From NCBI GenBank assembly GCA_008501765.1, contig QQUE01000002.1:866336-930335 (forward strand): a stretch of 64,000 nt of DNA. Reading direction: 5' to 3'. Position 1 is the stretch's first letter. Every line of letters starts with the position of its first letter. The notes beneath the pieces are model-generated. The model made no database searches, was not told the origin of the DNA, and saw only the letters and a program-made list of their open reading frames with translations. This document shows positions 9,101 to 17,994 of this stretch, in pieces. The position numbers and the translations under genes were made by a program. Source of the stretch: Calditrichota bacterium. Lineage in GTDB: Bacteria > Zhuqueibacterota > Zhuqueibacteria > Zhuqueibacterales > Geothermadaptataceae.

Positions 9101-9152
9101 CAAGACTCAAAATAGCGAGCGCGGCGAATGTTAAAGGGATTCTTTTTTTCAT
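6147..9152 (-). CDS. VPS10/sortilin-like BNR-repeat glycosyl hydrolase-type lipoprotein
   Basis: This 1001-residue exported protein has a lipoprotein signal peptide (lipobox FSAC, Cys24). Many Asp-box/BNR motifs (S-x-D-G-G-x-T/S-W, for example KSNDDGKTW and ISRDGGKTW) run through residues about 80-840 and imply a large beta-propeller or a pair of them. A helical, charged insertion interrupts the blades at about 330-420. The C-terminal ~130 residues look like a beta-sandwich, with a strongly basic end. This matches proteins annotated as WD40/YVTN/BNR-like or sortilin-type glycosyl hydrolases, common and often amplified in FCB bacteria. Their enzymatic activity is generally unproven. It is a single gene and no partner is evident. 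Confidence 0.85.
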   Translation of the reverse strand: MKKRIPLTFAALAILSLALVFSACEFWSNSEKATTQSTKTDVENNKDIEKVLDAIPGFTNADERLNGLRKREALQKKSLLGQVAFRNIGPSIMSGRVVDVEVNPDDPTIFYVAYASGGLWKTENNGISFDPIFDNEAVMTIGDIAVDWRHNGTIWVGTGENNSSRSSYAGTGIYKSNDDGKTWHHAGLAETHHTGRIILHPENPDIAWVAAIGHLYSENEERGVFKTVDAGKSWHKVLFVDSKTGVIDLIINPQNPEILFAAAWHRQRFAWNFVEAGASSGIYKSTDGGESWDLITGEKSGFPTGKGVGRIGLDISPENPDLIYAVLDNQARRPKEVKDDEPELTKDVLREMSKEEFINLDEEKITEYLDYFGFPQKYAAASIIAQVENDKILPAALVEYLENANSQLFDTEVIGGEVYISRDGGKTWGKTHSEFIDNFVYSYGYYFGQIRVSPVDSNKIYILGVPALKSDDGGKTFTALMADNVHVDHHALWINPKMSTHLILGNDGGINISYDDGGIWIKANNPPVGQFYTVSVDMEKPYNVYGGLQDNGVWYGPSTYKSGVAWQANGDYPYKRLLGGDGMKVAIDFRDNSTIYTGFQFGYYYKINRKTGSQKSIKPQHELGNRPPRFNWQTPVRLSTHNQDILYIGAEKLYRSLQGGEEIVPISEDLTHGGLPGDVPYGTLTTIDESPKKFGLLYVGSDDGLIHISKDGGYSWQRISDELPQHLWVSRVEASPHEEAVVFATLNGYRFDGFSAYLYKSDDYGKTWKKLGHDLPVEPLNVVVQDPENEKILYVGSDHGVYASLDGGQSFMSMYKDLPAVPVHDLVVHPRDKDLVVGTHGRSIFVANIEHVQQLTDKLLSEDLHLFPVDKVKFNKNWGKKRSMWSEPVIPKVEIAFYLKLATEIEFQIQTEAGKILKDWTHTGVAGLNYLDYELTFDVDKKNILELELRKSEPDSKSIKVSENGKVYLQPGKYKLIAILNNEPISTELEISAPKKKKRGI

Positions 9153-9390
9153 TTGTCTGATTCTCCATCCGAATATTCCTGGATAATTGGTGTATATTAA
9201 AAGGCGGTTAAAATTAAATAATTTCTTTCTGACAAAATATAGATTTTAAATAAATTAACACAACTTTTTTCAAACTTGCACTGTCAAAATATACAGGGTT
9301 GTTGTAAAAAGTGAAAATGTAAACTCCATTTAACGGGCAAAAATGGAGATACATTTTACATTTGGATATTCAAGGGCCGGGAGAAGATTA

Positions 9391-10359
9391 ATGAAGAAAA
9401 TAATAAAGGATCTTGCTGTATACATCGTTTTGTTCACGGTTGTGGCTGGAAGTCTATGGATTGTTAATGATATACAGCAGAACAGTCTTGACAACGCCTT
9501 GACGTTGATGGGAAACAGATTAGCAGCCATGGCTTCCGGACCCGAAGAACAGGAAAATCTAAAGAAAATTTTTGAAAAGTTTGTAAACCAGGTTTTTAAC
9601 AATGAAGTCTCACCAGAACAAGTTGAAAAGGTTGCAGCAAATATTATCAACCTCAGCAATAGTGACGCAAAACTGTCCCGGGAACAAGTTGAAACGATTC
9701 TCTCAGCCCCGGATGTGCCGCTGATAACATTTTCCGGGGCCGATTTTGATGATACCACAGCCCAGGTTTTTTCTGAAATGAATTCCGGTATAGTTAGTTT
9801 TTCGTTCGAGGCGCCGAAGACAACCGGGAACGGGATAAAAACCAGCGGCAAAAGTAGGAAGCCATCAGTTGCTGCCGTCGACTGGGAAACCGTTGGTGAT
9901 CGTGTGGCCGTCGTTTTCGAGGCCAACGCAGCGATGCAGAAATTGAATCAAAACCGTGAAGATGCGCATCAGGAGTTTAACTATATCGTTGACCATGATA
10001 GCAAAAATGGAATTCGTTTTCTGGTGAGTGAAAATGAGAGCCGGGCGAACAAAGAATTGCAGAAAAAATTATATGATGTGCGTGATCCGGATGGCAGAGA
10101 ATTGGTTGTCTGGCAAAAAAACTTTGACCGGGCAATGGAGCATAAAAAACGCACGATCACCCGTGAAATAAAGGTATTGCAAAAACGGATTTTACGTCAA
10201 GAAAGAGATAGTTTACGGCTGGAAAAACACCAAACGCAGGCATTGCAGTATTTAGCACAAATTAAAGAATTGGAAGCCATGACAGTTCAAATCAAATTGG
10301 ATTCGTTGCTCATTAATATAACCAGTAAGATAGAGCCCCCCGGTGAAGCAAAACAATAA
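9391..10359 (+). CDS. Membrane-anchored hypothetical protein with C-terminal coiled coil
   Basis: I do not recognise this family. The start at 9391 is preferred over an upstream ATG because GGGAGAAG lies just before it and the reading then begins MKKII. One membrane helix (about residues 7-26) is followed by about 295 polar residues, probably periplasmic. The C-terminal third (about 225-310) is rich in K, E, Q and L in a coiled-coil pattern. The central part is acidic with a short, poorly ordered basic linker. It stands alone between convergent and divergent neighbours, so context suggests no function. It could be an envelope structural or signalling component, but nothing in the sequence proves this. 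Confidence 0.75.
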   Translation: MKKIIKDLAVYIVLFTVVAGSLWIVNDIQQNSLDNALTLMGNRLAAMASGPEEQENLKKIFEKFVNQVFNNEVSPEQVEKVAANIINLSNSDAKLSREQVETILSAPDVPLITFSGADFDDTTAQVFSEMNSGIVSFSFEAPKTTGNGIKTSGKSRKPSVAAVDWETVGDRVAVVFEANAAMQKLNQNREDAHQEFNYIVDHDSKNGIRFLVSENESRANKELQKKLYDVRDPDGRELVVWQKNFDRAMEHKKRTITREIKVLQKRILRQERDSLRLEKHQTQALQYLAQIKELEAMTVQIKLDSLLINITSKIEPPGEAKQ

Positions 10360-10441
10360 GTGAAATATTCATAACTCACTGTATCCGCATAGTAAACTTC
10401 ATCTATTCCGCGAGCGGCACCGTTATCCGCGTTCCCCATTT

Positions 10442-11746
10442 CTACTCGATTATATCCAGAATAAGTGGTAATTTAGCTACTTTCTCACCGGTGATTTTGA
10501 AAGCTGAATCAGCCCGATGAATGAGAGTTTCCGGAATTGGTTTGAGATTGGCGAAAAGAGTGCAAAGAGGGCTTCCCTTTTCAACAATTTCCCCCACTTT
10601 TTTGTGCAATTTAATCCCGGCTAAAACGTCGACGCTGTCTTCTTTTTTTTGTCTGCCGGCGCCGAGCAACATGCTGATCTGTCCGAGTTTTCTTGCGTGC
10701 GCTTCGGCAACATATCCACTTTGGCTGGCTATTATTTCCGCCTTGAACTGTGGTTTTGCAAAGGAGTCGGGATCGTCGACAAAGGCAACATCGCCGCCCT
10801 GGGCAATGACTATTTCCCGAAAACGTTTGAGTGCCTCACCGGATTTTAGCTGGCTGGAAACCAGCGTGCGTGCCTTTTCAAGGGAACTTTCTTTACCAGC
10901 GAGCCAAACCATGTATGCTGATAATTCAATTGTCAGGAAGTGCAAATCTTCAGGCGCTTGCCCATGCAGCATCCGAATGGCTTCTTCAGTCTCAAACCAA
11001 TTGCCAATCGCGTTGCCCAGCGGTTGATCCATCTGTGTGAGAATTGCGACGGTTTTTAAATCGAAAACTCCGGCTGTTTGAACAAGGGCTTTTGCCAGTT
11101 TTCGAGCATCTTCCTTTTTTTCGAAGATGGCCCCGTTACCGCATTTCACATCTAGCACCAAAACATCCAAATCTTCTGCCAGTTTTTTGCTCAAAATACT
11201 GCCGCAAATTAACGGAATGCTGCTGACTGTCGCTGTTGCGTCGCGCAAGGCATACATCTTTTTGTCGGCAGGGCAAATTTCAGGCGTTTGCCCGATGAGT
11301 GCGAAGTTGTATCGGCTCAAAATTTGCAAAAACTCTTCCATTGGAATCTGCGTATTGAACCCGGGAATTGATTCCAATTTGTCCAGCGTACCGCCGGTGT
11401 GGCCAAGGCTACGCCCGGAAATCATTGGATTCATAACGCCGCATGCAGCAACAAGTGGCGCCAGAATGATGGAAACTTTATCCCCGACACCGCCGGTGCT
11501 GTGCTTGTCCACCTTGGGCATGGGAAATTCACCGAGCTGCATAACATCACCTGAATCCCGCATCAATCGCGTGAACGTGGCAGTTTCTTCCGCATCCATA
11601 CTTTGAAAGTAAACAGCCATTAAAAAGGCTGCAATCTGATAATCCGGAATTTTCCCGGCCGTATAGCCGCCGATTATATAATCAATTTCCTCTTCGCTTA
11701 ATTTTGCCCCGTCGCGCTTGCGGGTAATAATTTCTTGTGCGGTCAC
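10442..11746 (-). CDS. Pyrimidine-nucleoside (thymidine) phosphorylase
   Basis: This enzyme catalyses phosphorolysis of thymidine/uridine to base and (deoxy)ribose-1-phosphate in nucleoside salvage. The 434-residue protein has the family N-terminal helical domain (KRDGAKLSEEEI) and the conserved KHSTGGVGDK phosphate-binding loop. It also has GRSLGHTGGTLDKLE and the DVKCGNGAIF stretch. GTG at 11746 is taken as the start because GGAGG stands 4 bp before it and the longer reading would run through the glmM terminator hairpin. The C-terminal alpha/beta domain is complete. Whether it is deoA-type or pdp-type cannot be settled by eye. It lies downstream of glmM on the same strand but is separated from it by the terminator. 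Confidence 0.93.
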   Translation of the reverse strand: MTAQEIITRKRDGAKLSEEEIDYIIGGYTAGKIPDYQIAAFLMAVYFQSMDAEETATFTRLMRDSGDVMQLGEFPMPKVDKHSTGGVGDKVSIILAPLVAACGVMNPMISGRSLGHTGGTLDKLESIPGFNTQIPMEEFLQILSRYNFALIGQTPEICPADKKMYALRDATATVSSIPLICGSILSKKLAEDLDVLVLDVKCGNGAIFEKKEDARKLAKALVQTAGVFDLKTVAILTQMDQPLGNAIGNWFETEEAIRMLHGQAPEDLHFLTIELSAYMVWLAGKESSLEKARTLVSSQLKSGEALKRFREIVIAQGGDVAFVDDPDSFAKPQFKAEIIASQSGYVAEAHARKLGQISMLLGAGRQKKEDSVDVLAGIKLHKKVGEIVEKGSPLCTLFANLKPIPETLIHRADSAFKITGEKVAKLPLILDIIE

Positions 11747-11761
11747 AATGCCTCCAATTTT

Positions 11762-11798
11762 AAAAAAAAACAGCGTCACACGCAAATGTGTAACGCTG
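11762..11798 (-). terminator. Rho-independent terminator downstream of glmM
   Basis: CAGCGT (11771-11776) pairs with ACGCTG (11793-11798), and ACAC pairs with GTGT inside the stem. On the minus strand the hairpin is followed by a run of nine T. Confidence 0.85.
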
Positions 11799-11854
11799 GT
11801 ATTTCCAGACTTTATTCATAAATTAAATCGAGTTCCAAAAATCAAAAAAAAATG

Positions 11855-13213
11855 TTATCTGGCGAGCGCTTCCGTGGCTTCCCGAAGTTCATCTGCCATG
11901 GCTTGCGCTTCCGCACGCGTCGGTGCTTCAGCCATTACTCTTAATATTGGCTCCGTATTCGATGCCCGTACCTGCACCCAGGATTTATCTCGTATGAGTT
12001 TTAAACCATCGATCAAATCGATTTGTTCATTTTTATATTTTTCCTGAATTTTGGCCAGGATAGCCTTGGCGTTGCTGTTCTCATCCAACTGAATTTTTAA
12101 TTTTACCATTTCATATTGTGGCAGCCGGGCTTTGATTTCGCTCAAAGTTTCATTCGTGCTGGACAGGTGTTGTAAAACGAGGGCAACGCCAATTATGGCA
12201 TCACGGCCCAGATGCAAGTCTGGTACAATGACCCCGCCATTGCCTTCGCCACCGAACACGGCGTCGATTTCTCGCATGTGTTTGGTTACGTTTATCTCAC
12301 CGACTTTTGTGATTTCTGTTTCGCAGCCGTATTCTCTGGCAATGTCGGGCAGCAATTGAGAGGTGGAAACATTAACGACAACTTTTCCCTGTTGGTTTTT
12401 AAGAAAATAATCGCCGGTTATCCCGAGCGTATATTCCTCTCCGAGCGGCTCTCCTTTTTCTGAAACCAGCGCCAGCCGGTCGGAGTCCGGGTCCACGACG
12501 ATGGCTAAATCGGCACCGTGTTGTTTAACCGTTTGGCAAACAGCAGTCAAGTTTTCCGGCAGGGGTTCGGGCGTACGCGCGAAAAGTCCATTGGCTTCGC
12601 CATTGAGAATGATGCTATCACAACCAAGTTCTTCCAGGAGTTTGGGGATTATCACGCAGCCCGCCCCGTTGATACAGTCTGCAACGACTTTGAATTTTCG
12701 TGCCCGGATTTGCATTGGATTGATATAAGGCAAAGCTAAGATTTTTTCGATGTGAGCAGCTGAGGCGGTATTTAGTTTTTTAACTGTGCCAAGTTGATCC
12801 CAGGGTTTGAATGCGAAGGTTTTTTTGTTCCGTATTTCCAGGACTTTTTCACCCTGCTCGGCATCGAGAAACAAACCGTCGCTGGCTAACATTTTTATAC
12901 CATTCCACATAATCGGATTATGGCTTGCCGTTATGATAATTCCACCCCCACATTCGAGTTCTTTGGTCGTCATTTGCACTGTCGGAGTTGCTGCAATTCC
13001 CAAATCGATCACATCGCAGCCCACGGATAAAAGTCCGGCAACGAAAGCTCTGTGAACCATGTCGCCGGAAACCCGGGCATCCCACCCAATGACGACCGGT
13101 TTGCTTTCACAATAAGTGCCAAATGCCTGTGCGAATTGTGTTATTATTTCAGGGGTTAAGCCTTCTCCAACAATGCCTCGTATTCCGGAAACACTTATCA
13201 TTAAACGACTCAC
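11855..13213 (-). CDS. glmM: Phosphoglucosamine mutase / alpha-phosphohexomutase
   Basis: This 452-residue phosphosugar mutase probably converts glucosamine-6-phosphate to glucosamine-1-phosphate for UDP-GlcNAc and cell-wall synthesis. The phosphoserine loop TASHNP has Ser97. The Mg-binding DPDSDR has Asp241, 243 and 245. The sugar-specificity loop is GEGNGG (322-327), and the C-terminal phosphate loop is RASNTEPILR. The GEGNGG loop differs from the GE(Q/M)SGH of classical bacterial enzymes and is reminiscent of archaeal-type mutases. A phosphogluco- or phosphomannomutase role therefore cannot be excluded. It is transcribed alone and ends at a strong terminator. Confidence 0.88.
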   Translation of the reverse strand: MSRLMISVSGIRGIVGEGLTPEIITQFAQAFGTYCESKPVVIGWDARVSGDMVHRAFVAGLLSVGCDVIDLGIAATPTVQMTTKELECGGGIIITASHNPIMWNGIKMLASDGLFLDAEQGEKVLEIRNKKTFAFKPWDQLGTVKKLNTASAAHIEKILALPYINPMQIRARKFKVVADCINGAGCVIIPKLLEELGCDSIILNGEANGLFARTPEPLPENLTAVCQTVKQHGADLAIVVDPDSDRLALVSEKGEPLGEEYTLGITGDYFLKNQQGKVVVNVSTSQLLPDIAREYGCETEITKVGEINVTKHMREIDAVFGGEGNGGVIVPDLHLGRDAIIGVALVLQHLSSTNETLSEIKARLPQYEMVKLKIQLDENSNAKAILAKIQEKYKNEQIDLIDGLKLIRDKSWVQVRASNTEPILRVMAEAPTRAEAQAMADELREATEALAR

Positions 13214-13540
13214 ATCAATTCTCCTGCCTCGTTTTTAGTGCCGTCTCTTTCCTGGGCGAATCCAAATTCCTTCAAAAATTTATAACGGGCAAAATAAATT
13301 ATTTCCAATGAAATAGCAAGGATTTCTCAAAGATGAAGCCGAATCATTTGCTTTTAAGGCTGGTGTGTCAGGTTGGATTTGGGAGAGCACTGTAAATATA
13401 AAAATTCACCGTTCAGGCCGTACAAAAAATATGAAATAGTTGAGGTGCATCTGAGAAATTCAGATAGTCGATGCCCTGAAATTCGGCTACCGAGATAAAC
13501 TTTCAAACCCACCAATTCCGTGGATTCTAATCCTGAAATC

Positions 13541-14057
13541 ATGAATTTGCAAAAATCATTAATAATTTTACTTGCTGAAGAAAGTATTGTTAATCAAAAG
13601 TTGTGATGAAAGTGCCGGAAAAAATTGGACACCCTGTTGATTGTGTCGATAATGGTAAAAAGGCGATTTTGCTGTTGGGCCAGAAAATAATAATGTCACT
13701 TTGAGTGATGTGCAACTGCCTGTAATAAATAACGTGAGTTCGATGTAAGCTGTAACATTCTTTACCAAGCATAATTAAAATAGAGCGAAGGCGTCTCGCC
13801 GAGCGGTCCGTGCGTTATCCTCGGCGGGACGCCTTCGGACTATATCCTTTAATTAATTCGATTTGTTTCAATTCTTCTTATATCGAACTCACGTTAAATA
13901 CGATATAGGCGGCAAAAATCATTCGGGAAAAAAGGTAGAGCGACCGAAACACTTCAATAATCACCGTGTCGGCACATGCCATCAATGGAGATCAGCAGCC
14001 AGTTTGGAAGTGTACATCAACAAATCTATCGATCATTTAATGCTTGGGAAGAGCTGA
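13541..14057 (+). pseudogene. Decayed response-regulator receiver domain, split by MITE copy 2
   Basis: Frame by frame this stretch reads as a receiver domain like those of the kinases downstream. ILLAEESIVNQ matches ILLAEDNxVNQ. After a frameshift, EKIGHPVDCVDNGKKA matches the next strand and helix. SDVQLPV retains the phosphoacceptor Asp. Beyond the inserted element, AAKIIREK, SIITVSAHAINGD and YINKSIDHLML match EATRx[15 protein letters not shown] and YLxKPIxxLxL. It has at least three frameshifts and two in-frame stops. It is the remnant of a further hybrid kinase or receiver gene at the head of the signalling island. The preceding 325 bp (13214-13540) show nothing recognisable. Confidence 0.85.
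13731..13895. mobile_element. MITE-like element, copy 2 (165 bp), inserted in a receiver pseudogene
   Basis: Its perfect 14-bp terminal inverted repeats are AACGTGAGTTCGAT and ATCGAACTCACGTT. An internal 18-bp hairpin has arms at 13786-13803 and 13820-13837. The interior is nearly identical to copy 1 at 768-933. AAAT lies immediately outside each end (13727-13730 and 13896-13899). Deleting the element and one AAAT joins the two halves of the receiver pseudogene in register, so insertion with a 4-bp target duplication is well supported. No ORF is present. Confidence 0.9.
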
Positions 14058-14141
14058 ATTGGTACAGTTCCATCGGCGATGTGGGAATTGGACGAAGAAA
14101 TGTATGGTTATAGCCGTCGTTTTGATGATTGGAAATTTTAT

Positions 14142-17100
14142 ATGAAAATGCTCCGGCAAATTTTTATGTTCATTAAATTTGCAGTAATTCTAACTTTTGG
14201 TTTTGCAACAAATATTCATGCGCATCAGAGTTCAGTTCGATTTGAGCAATTGCCCAAAAGGTTCGGCTTTTCGCAGAAAACTATACGCTGTATTACGCAG
14301 GACAGCACGGGATACATCTGGTTTGGAACTGAAAGCGGACTTTTTCGATTTGATGGCTATGAAATGCGTCTTTTTGCCCATGATCCTCTAAACAACGACT
14401 CTATTTCGGATAATTTTATCTGGTCACTTTATGTTGATAAGTCCGGGATACTTTGGGTTGGCACAAGTGGCCGTGGGTTGAGCAAATATAATCAGCATAC
14501 CGAAACATTCGTCCATTTCCGTCATGACCCCACTCATGCGAATAGCCTGAGTCACGATATTGTCAAAACTATTTTTGAGGATCGGTCGGGCACTCTTTGG
14601 CTTGGCACAAACGGGGGTGGGCTGAATAAGTTTAATCGGCGGTCCGGTACTTTTACCCATTATAAAAATGATCCAAATGATCTATCCAGTATCAGCCATA
14701 ACACAATTCTTGCGATTCATGAGGATTTGGATGGCTTGCTTTGGATTGGCACTGCCGGAGGCGGACTGAATCGGTTCCATCCTGGTACGGAGAAATTTAA
14801 GCGATATTTAAATGATCCGGAAAACAAGGCATGCCTGTCGAATAATATCGTCAGTGTTATTTACGAGGATTCAAAGGAGCGGCTCTGGATTGGAACCGGG
14901 ACTGATTTTAATCCCGGTGGCGGATTAAATATTTTTGATCGTAAAACGGAAAAATTTGCCCGGTATATACATGAATCCAAAAATTCAAATAGCATAAGTC
15001 ACAATACAATCTTCAGCATCTTTGAAGAGAATGCAGACAGGCTTTGGATCGGCACGTTAAATGGATTGAATATTGTCAATCCAAACGAAAGCCAGCTCTC
15101 CTTTCAAAAAATCTTTAGCAATCCGCTGGATGAAACTTCAATGAGCGCAAATCCGGTACTTTCGATATTTCAGGATAACGGGGATTTGCTCTGGTTGGGC
15201 CACAAGCAGGGGGGAGTCGATAAACACAATGTCAATTCAGCTAAATTTATTAGCTACCTGCATGATCTTAACGTGAAAAACAGCCATACAGATAAGGTTG
15301 TTCGCGCTATTTGCGAGGACAGCTATGGAATGTTGTGGATCGGCACGATGACAGGCGATGTCAACGGTGGTTTGAATTGTTTAAATCGCGAAAATGGAAA
15401 ATACCAACATTTTCGCCATGAGAAAAACGATCCGAACAGCATCCCCGGCAATCGAATAAACGTGATTTTTGAAGATAGCAAGCGCAGGCTGTGGATTGGA
15501 ACTTGGGGAGACGGGCTCGCACTTTTTAACCGGGAAACCAGGGCATTCACTACTATTGCGGTGCAGCACGATGAGCCGTCCGGTTTAAAAGGCGATATCA
15601 TACAGGCAATTTTCGAGGACAAATCCGGAACGCTTTGGGTTGGCACCGAAGGGGGAGGCTTTTCTCGCCTGGATGAACTAAGCGAAGGGAAAATTAGTTT
15701 TACACATTTTAGCCATGATCCCGCAGATTCAAATTCGATTAGCAATAACTCAATTCAAACAAATGCTGTTGTCGAAGACAGCGCTGGAAATTTTTGGATC
15801 GGGACATGGGCCGGGCTTAACAAGTTTAATCCTGCAAAACCAGAGCAGGGTTTCCGCCGCTATACTCATGATTCTGAAAACAAAAACAGCCTGAGCAAAG
15901 ATCAGGTTGTTGGGATTCATCAGGACAAAAAAGGGATTTTATGGCTGGCAACGCACGGCGGCGGGTTGAACCGTTTTGATCCACGGACGGAGACGTTTTC
16001 ACATTATACTATGGCGCATGGACTTCCAAGCAATATTATTTATTGCATTCTTCAGGCAGATGACGGCAAGTTATGGCTCAGCACAGACCATGGCTTATCA
16101 CGCTTTTGTCCGGACAATGAAACGTTTCGTAATTATGGCACCAATGATGGATTGCAGAGCCCGTTTTTTTGGGGAGCCCGGTTTAAAAACAGGGCGGGCG
16201 AGCTCTTCTTTGGCAGCTTAGATGGCTTAATAAGTTTCTTCCCGCACGAATTAAGAGAGAATACTTATGTTCCTCCGGTGTTAATAACAGCTTTCAATAT
16301 TTTTAATGAGCCTGTGCAATTTGAAAAACCCGTCTCCCGGATTCAGGAAATCACTTTATCGCACAAGGACAATTTTTTTTCCTTCGAATTTGTGGCATTC
16401 AGCTTTAACAAACCGGATCTAAATCAGTACTGCTACAAGCTGGAGGGATTTGATAAAGACTGGAATTATTGCGGACCTCGGCGCTATGCCAGTTATACAA
16501 ACCTGGACGGAGGTGAATATACTTTCCTGGTGTCTGCTGCAAACGAAGACGGGTTGTGGAACGATTCGCCAGCGTCGATAAAAGTAATTATCGAGCCTCC
16601 TTTTTGGCAAACCTGGTGGTTTGGAACACTGGTTGTTCTTTTTGTCGCCGGCAGCATCTTCGGGCTGATTCAATTAAGAATCCGAACAATTGAGACGCAG
16701 AAACGGCAATTGAAACGACAGGTTGACGAGCGCACGAAAGCCCTCGTAGAAGAAAAGGAGAAAGTGCAGGCTGCCAAGGAAACGGCTGAAAAAGCGTCCC
16801 GGATAAAAAGTGAATTTCTGGCAACGATGAGCCACGAAATACGCACCCCAATGAATGGCGTCGTTGGCATGACACGCATTTTGCTCGATACCGAACTCAC
16901 CGATGAACAAAAAGAATATGCAGAAACCGTACGAATCTCCGCCGATTCATTGCTTACAATCATAAATGATATTCTTGATTTTTCGAAAATCGAAGCCGGC
17001 AAACTTGAACTTGAAAATATCGAAATTAACCTGGAAAAATTATTTCAGGAAATAAGCCGGATATTGCGACCCAAAGCTGCGGAAAAAGGTCTGGCTTTTG

Positions 17101-17969
17101 AGTGTATTCTCGAACCGGAAATCCATCCTGTTGTTCTGGGTGATCCCGGTCGGCTGCGGCAAATTCTGATAAACCTGGCAAATAATGCTATTAAATTTAC
17201 CTCCTGCGGTCAGGTTCTCATTCTTGGAGAGGTAGTGAAAAATACGACAGCCCGGAATATCATAAAATTCAGTGTGAAGGATACCGGCATTGGAATTCCC
17301 GTGCAACAGCAGAAAAATATATTTCACTCATTTTCTCAACTCGATGCGACAACAACACGGAAATATGGCGGCACCGGGTTAGGATTGGCTATCTCCCAAA
17401 AACTGGTTAAACTTATGCAAGGGAAAATCGGGATCAGAAGCCGGGTTGGAGAAGGTTCAACTTTTTGGTTTACAGTTGAATTAACAAAACAGCCTATTTC
17501 AAAAATAAAGGCAAAAACGGATGAGCAGGAGAAGAAAGCAACCATATTTGATGCGGCAAACAATAAGCGGAATAAACTTCAGATATTACTGGCCGAAGAC
17601 AATAAAGTAAACCAAATGGTGGCAGTGAAAATGTTGGAAAAACTCGGCCATGCGGTTGCGTGTGTTGATAATGGCATCAAGGCCGTTGAAGCAGTTAAAA
17701 ACAAAACCTATCATCTCGTTTTGATGGATTGCCAAATGCCTGAAATGGATGGTTTTGAGGCAACCCGGCAAATAAGGCATAGTGAAGGTTCGTTACATAC
17801 ACCGATTGTTGCATTGACGGCGAATGCAATGAAAGGTGATCGCGAAAAATGCCTGGCTAGTGGCATGGACGATTATTTGACTAAACCCATACAATTGGCT
17901 AAACTGAAAAATGTACTTCAGCAGTACCAAGTTTTAGGAGAAAAGCACGATCAGGATACCCACGTTTAA
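14142..17969 (+). CDS. Hybrid histidine kinase with 14-repeat periplasmic propeller (Reg_prop-Y_Y_Y-HisKA-HATPase-REC)
   Basis: This is a 1275-residue one-protein sensor kinase. An export signal is followed by 14 two-component-propeller repeats (L/I-W-x-G-T-x-x-G-L type, about residues 30-700), enough for two seven-bladed propellers. A Y_Y_Y domain (about 710-795), one membrane helix (about 805-828) and a short coiled coil come next. HisKA carries [11 protein letters not shown] with His898. HATPase has NLANNAIKF and [10 protein letters not shown]. The C-terminal receiver has phosphoacceptor Asp1196. No AraC helix-turn-helix follows, unlike the Bacteroides HTCS proteins. The start at 14142 is chosen for its signal peptide; no clear ribosome-binding site is visible. 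It is the first intact gene of the island, 25 bp before the next. Confidence 0.93.
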   Translation: MKMLRQIFMFIKFAVILTFGFATNIHAHQSSVRFEQLPKRFGFSQKTIRCITQDSTGYIWFGTESGLFRFDGYEMRLFAHDPLNNDSISDNFIWSLYVDKSGILWVGTSGRGLSKYNQHTETFVHFRHDPTHANSLSHDIVKTIFEDRSGTLWLGTNGGGLNKFNRRSGTFTHYKNDPNDLSSISHNTILAIHEDLDGLLWIGTAGGGLNRFHPGTEKFKRYLNDPENKACLSNNIVSVIYEDSKERLWIGTGTDFNPGGGLNIFDRKTEKFARYIHESKNSNSISHNTIFSIFEENADRLWIGTLNGLNIVNPNESQLSFQKIFSNPLDETSMSANPVLSIFQDNGDLLWLGHKQGGVDKHNVNSAKFISYLHDLNVKNSHTDKVVRAICEDSYGMLWIGTMTGDVNGGLNCLNRENGKYQHFRHEKNDPNSIPGNRINVIFEDSKRRLWIGTWGDGLALFNRETRAFTTIAVQHDEPSGLKGDIIQAIFEDKSGTLWVGTEGGGFSRLDELSEGKISFTHFSHDPADSNSISNNSIQTNAVVEDSAGNFWIGTWAGLNKFNPAKPEQGFRRYTHDSENKNSLSKDQVVGIHQDKKGILWLATHGGGLNRFDPRTETFSHYTMAHGLPSNIIYCILQADDGKLWLSTDHGLSRFCPDNETFRNYGTNDGLQSPFFWGARFKNRAGELFFGSLDGLISFFPHELRENTYVPPVLITAFNIFNEPVQFEKPVSRIQEITLSHKDNFFSFEFVAFSFNKPDLNQYCYKLEGFDKDWNYCGPRRYASYTNLDGGEYTFLVSAANEDGLWNDSPASIKVIIEPPFWQTWWFGTLVVLFVAGSIFGLIQLRIRTIETQKRQLKRQVDERTKALVEEKEKVQAAKETAEKASRIKSEFLATMSHEIRTPMNGVVGMTRILLDTELTDEQKEYAETVRISADSLLTIINDILDFSKIEAGKLELENIEINLEKLFQEISRILRPKAAEKGLAFECILEPEIHPVVLGDPGRLRQILINLANNAIKFTSCGQVLILGEVVKNTTARNIIKFSVKDTGIGIPVQQQKNIFHSFSQLDATTTRKYGGTGLGLAISQKLVKLMQGKIGIRSRVGEGSTFWFTVELTKQPISKIKAKTDEQEKKATIFDAANNKRNKLQILLAEDNKVNQMVAVKMLEKLGHAVACVDNGIKAVEAVKNKTYHLVLMDCQMPEMDGFEATRQIRHSEGSLHTPIVALTANAMKGDREKCLASGMDDYLTKPIQLAKLKNVLQQYQVLGEKHDQDTHV

Positions 17970-17994
17970 ATTAAATCGGGGATTCAGGCTGAGT

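Noticed and set aside
11747-11785. Longer N-terminus for the nucleoside phosphorylase
   Set aside because: The extension crosses the glmM terminator hairpin and its T-run. GTG at 11746 has a good GGAGG.
13863-14057. 64-codon plus-strand ORF before the first kinase
   Set aside because: Its C-terminal sequence (YINKSIDHLML) is the broken end of the receiver pseudogene, and its start lies inside the MITE.
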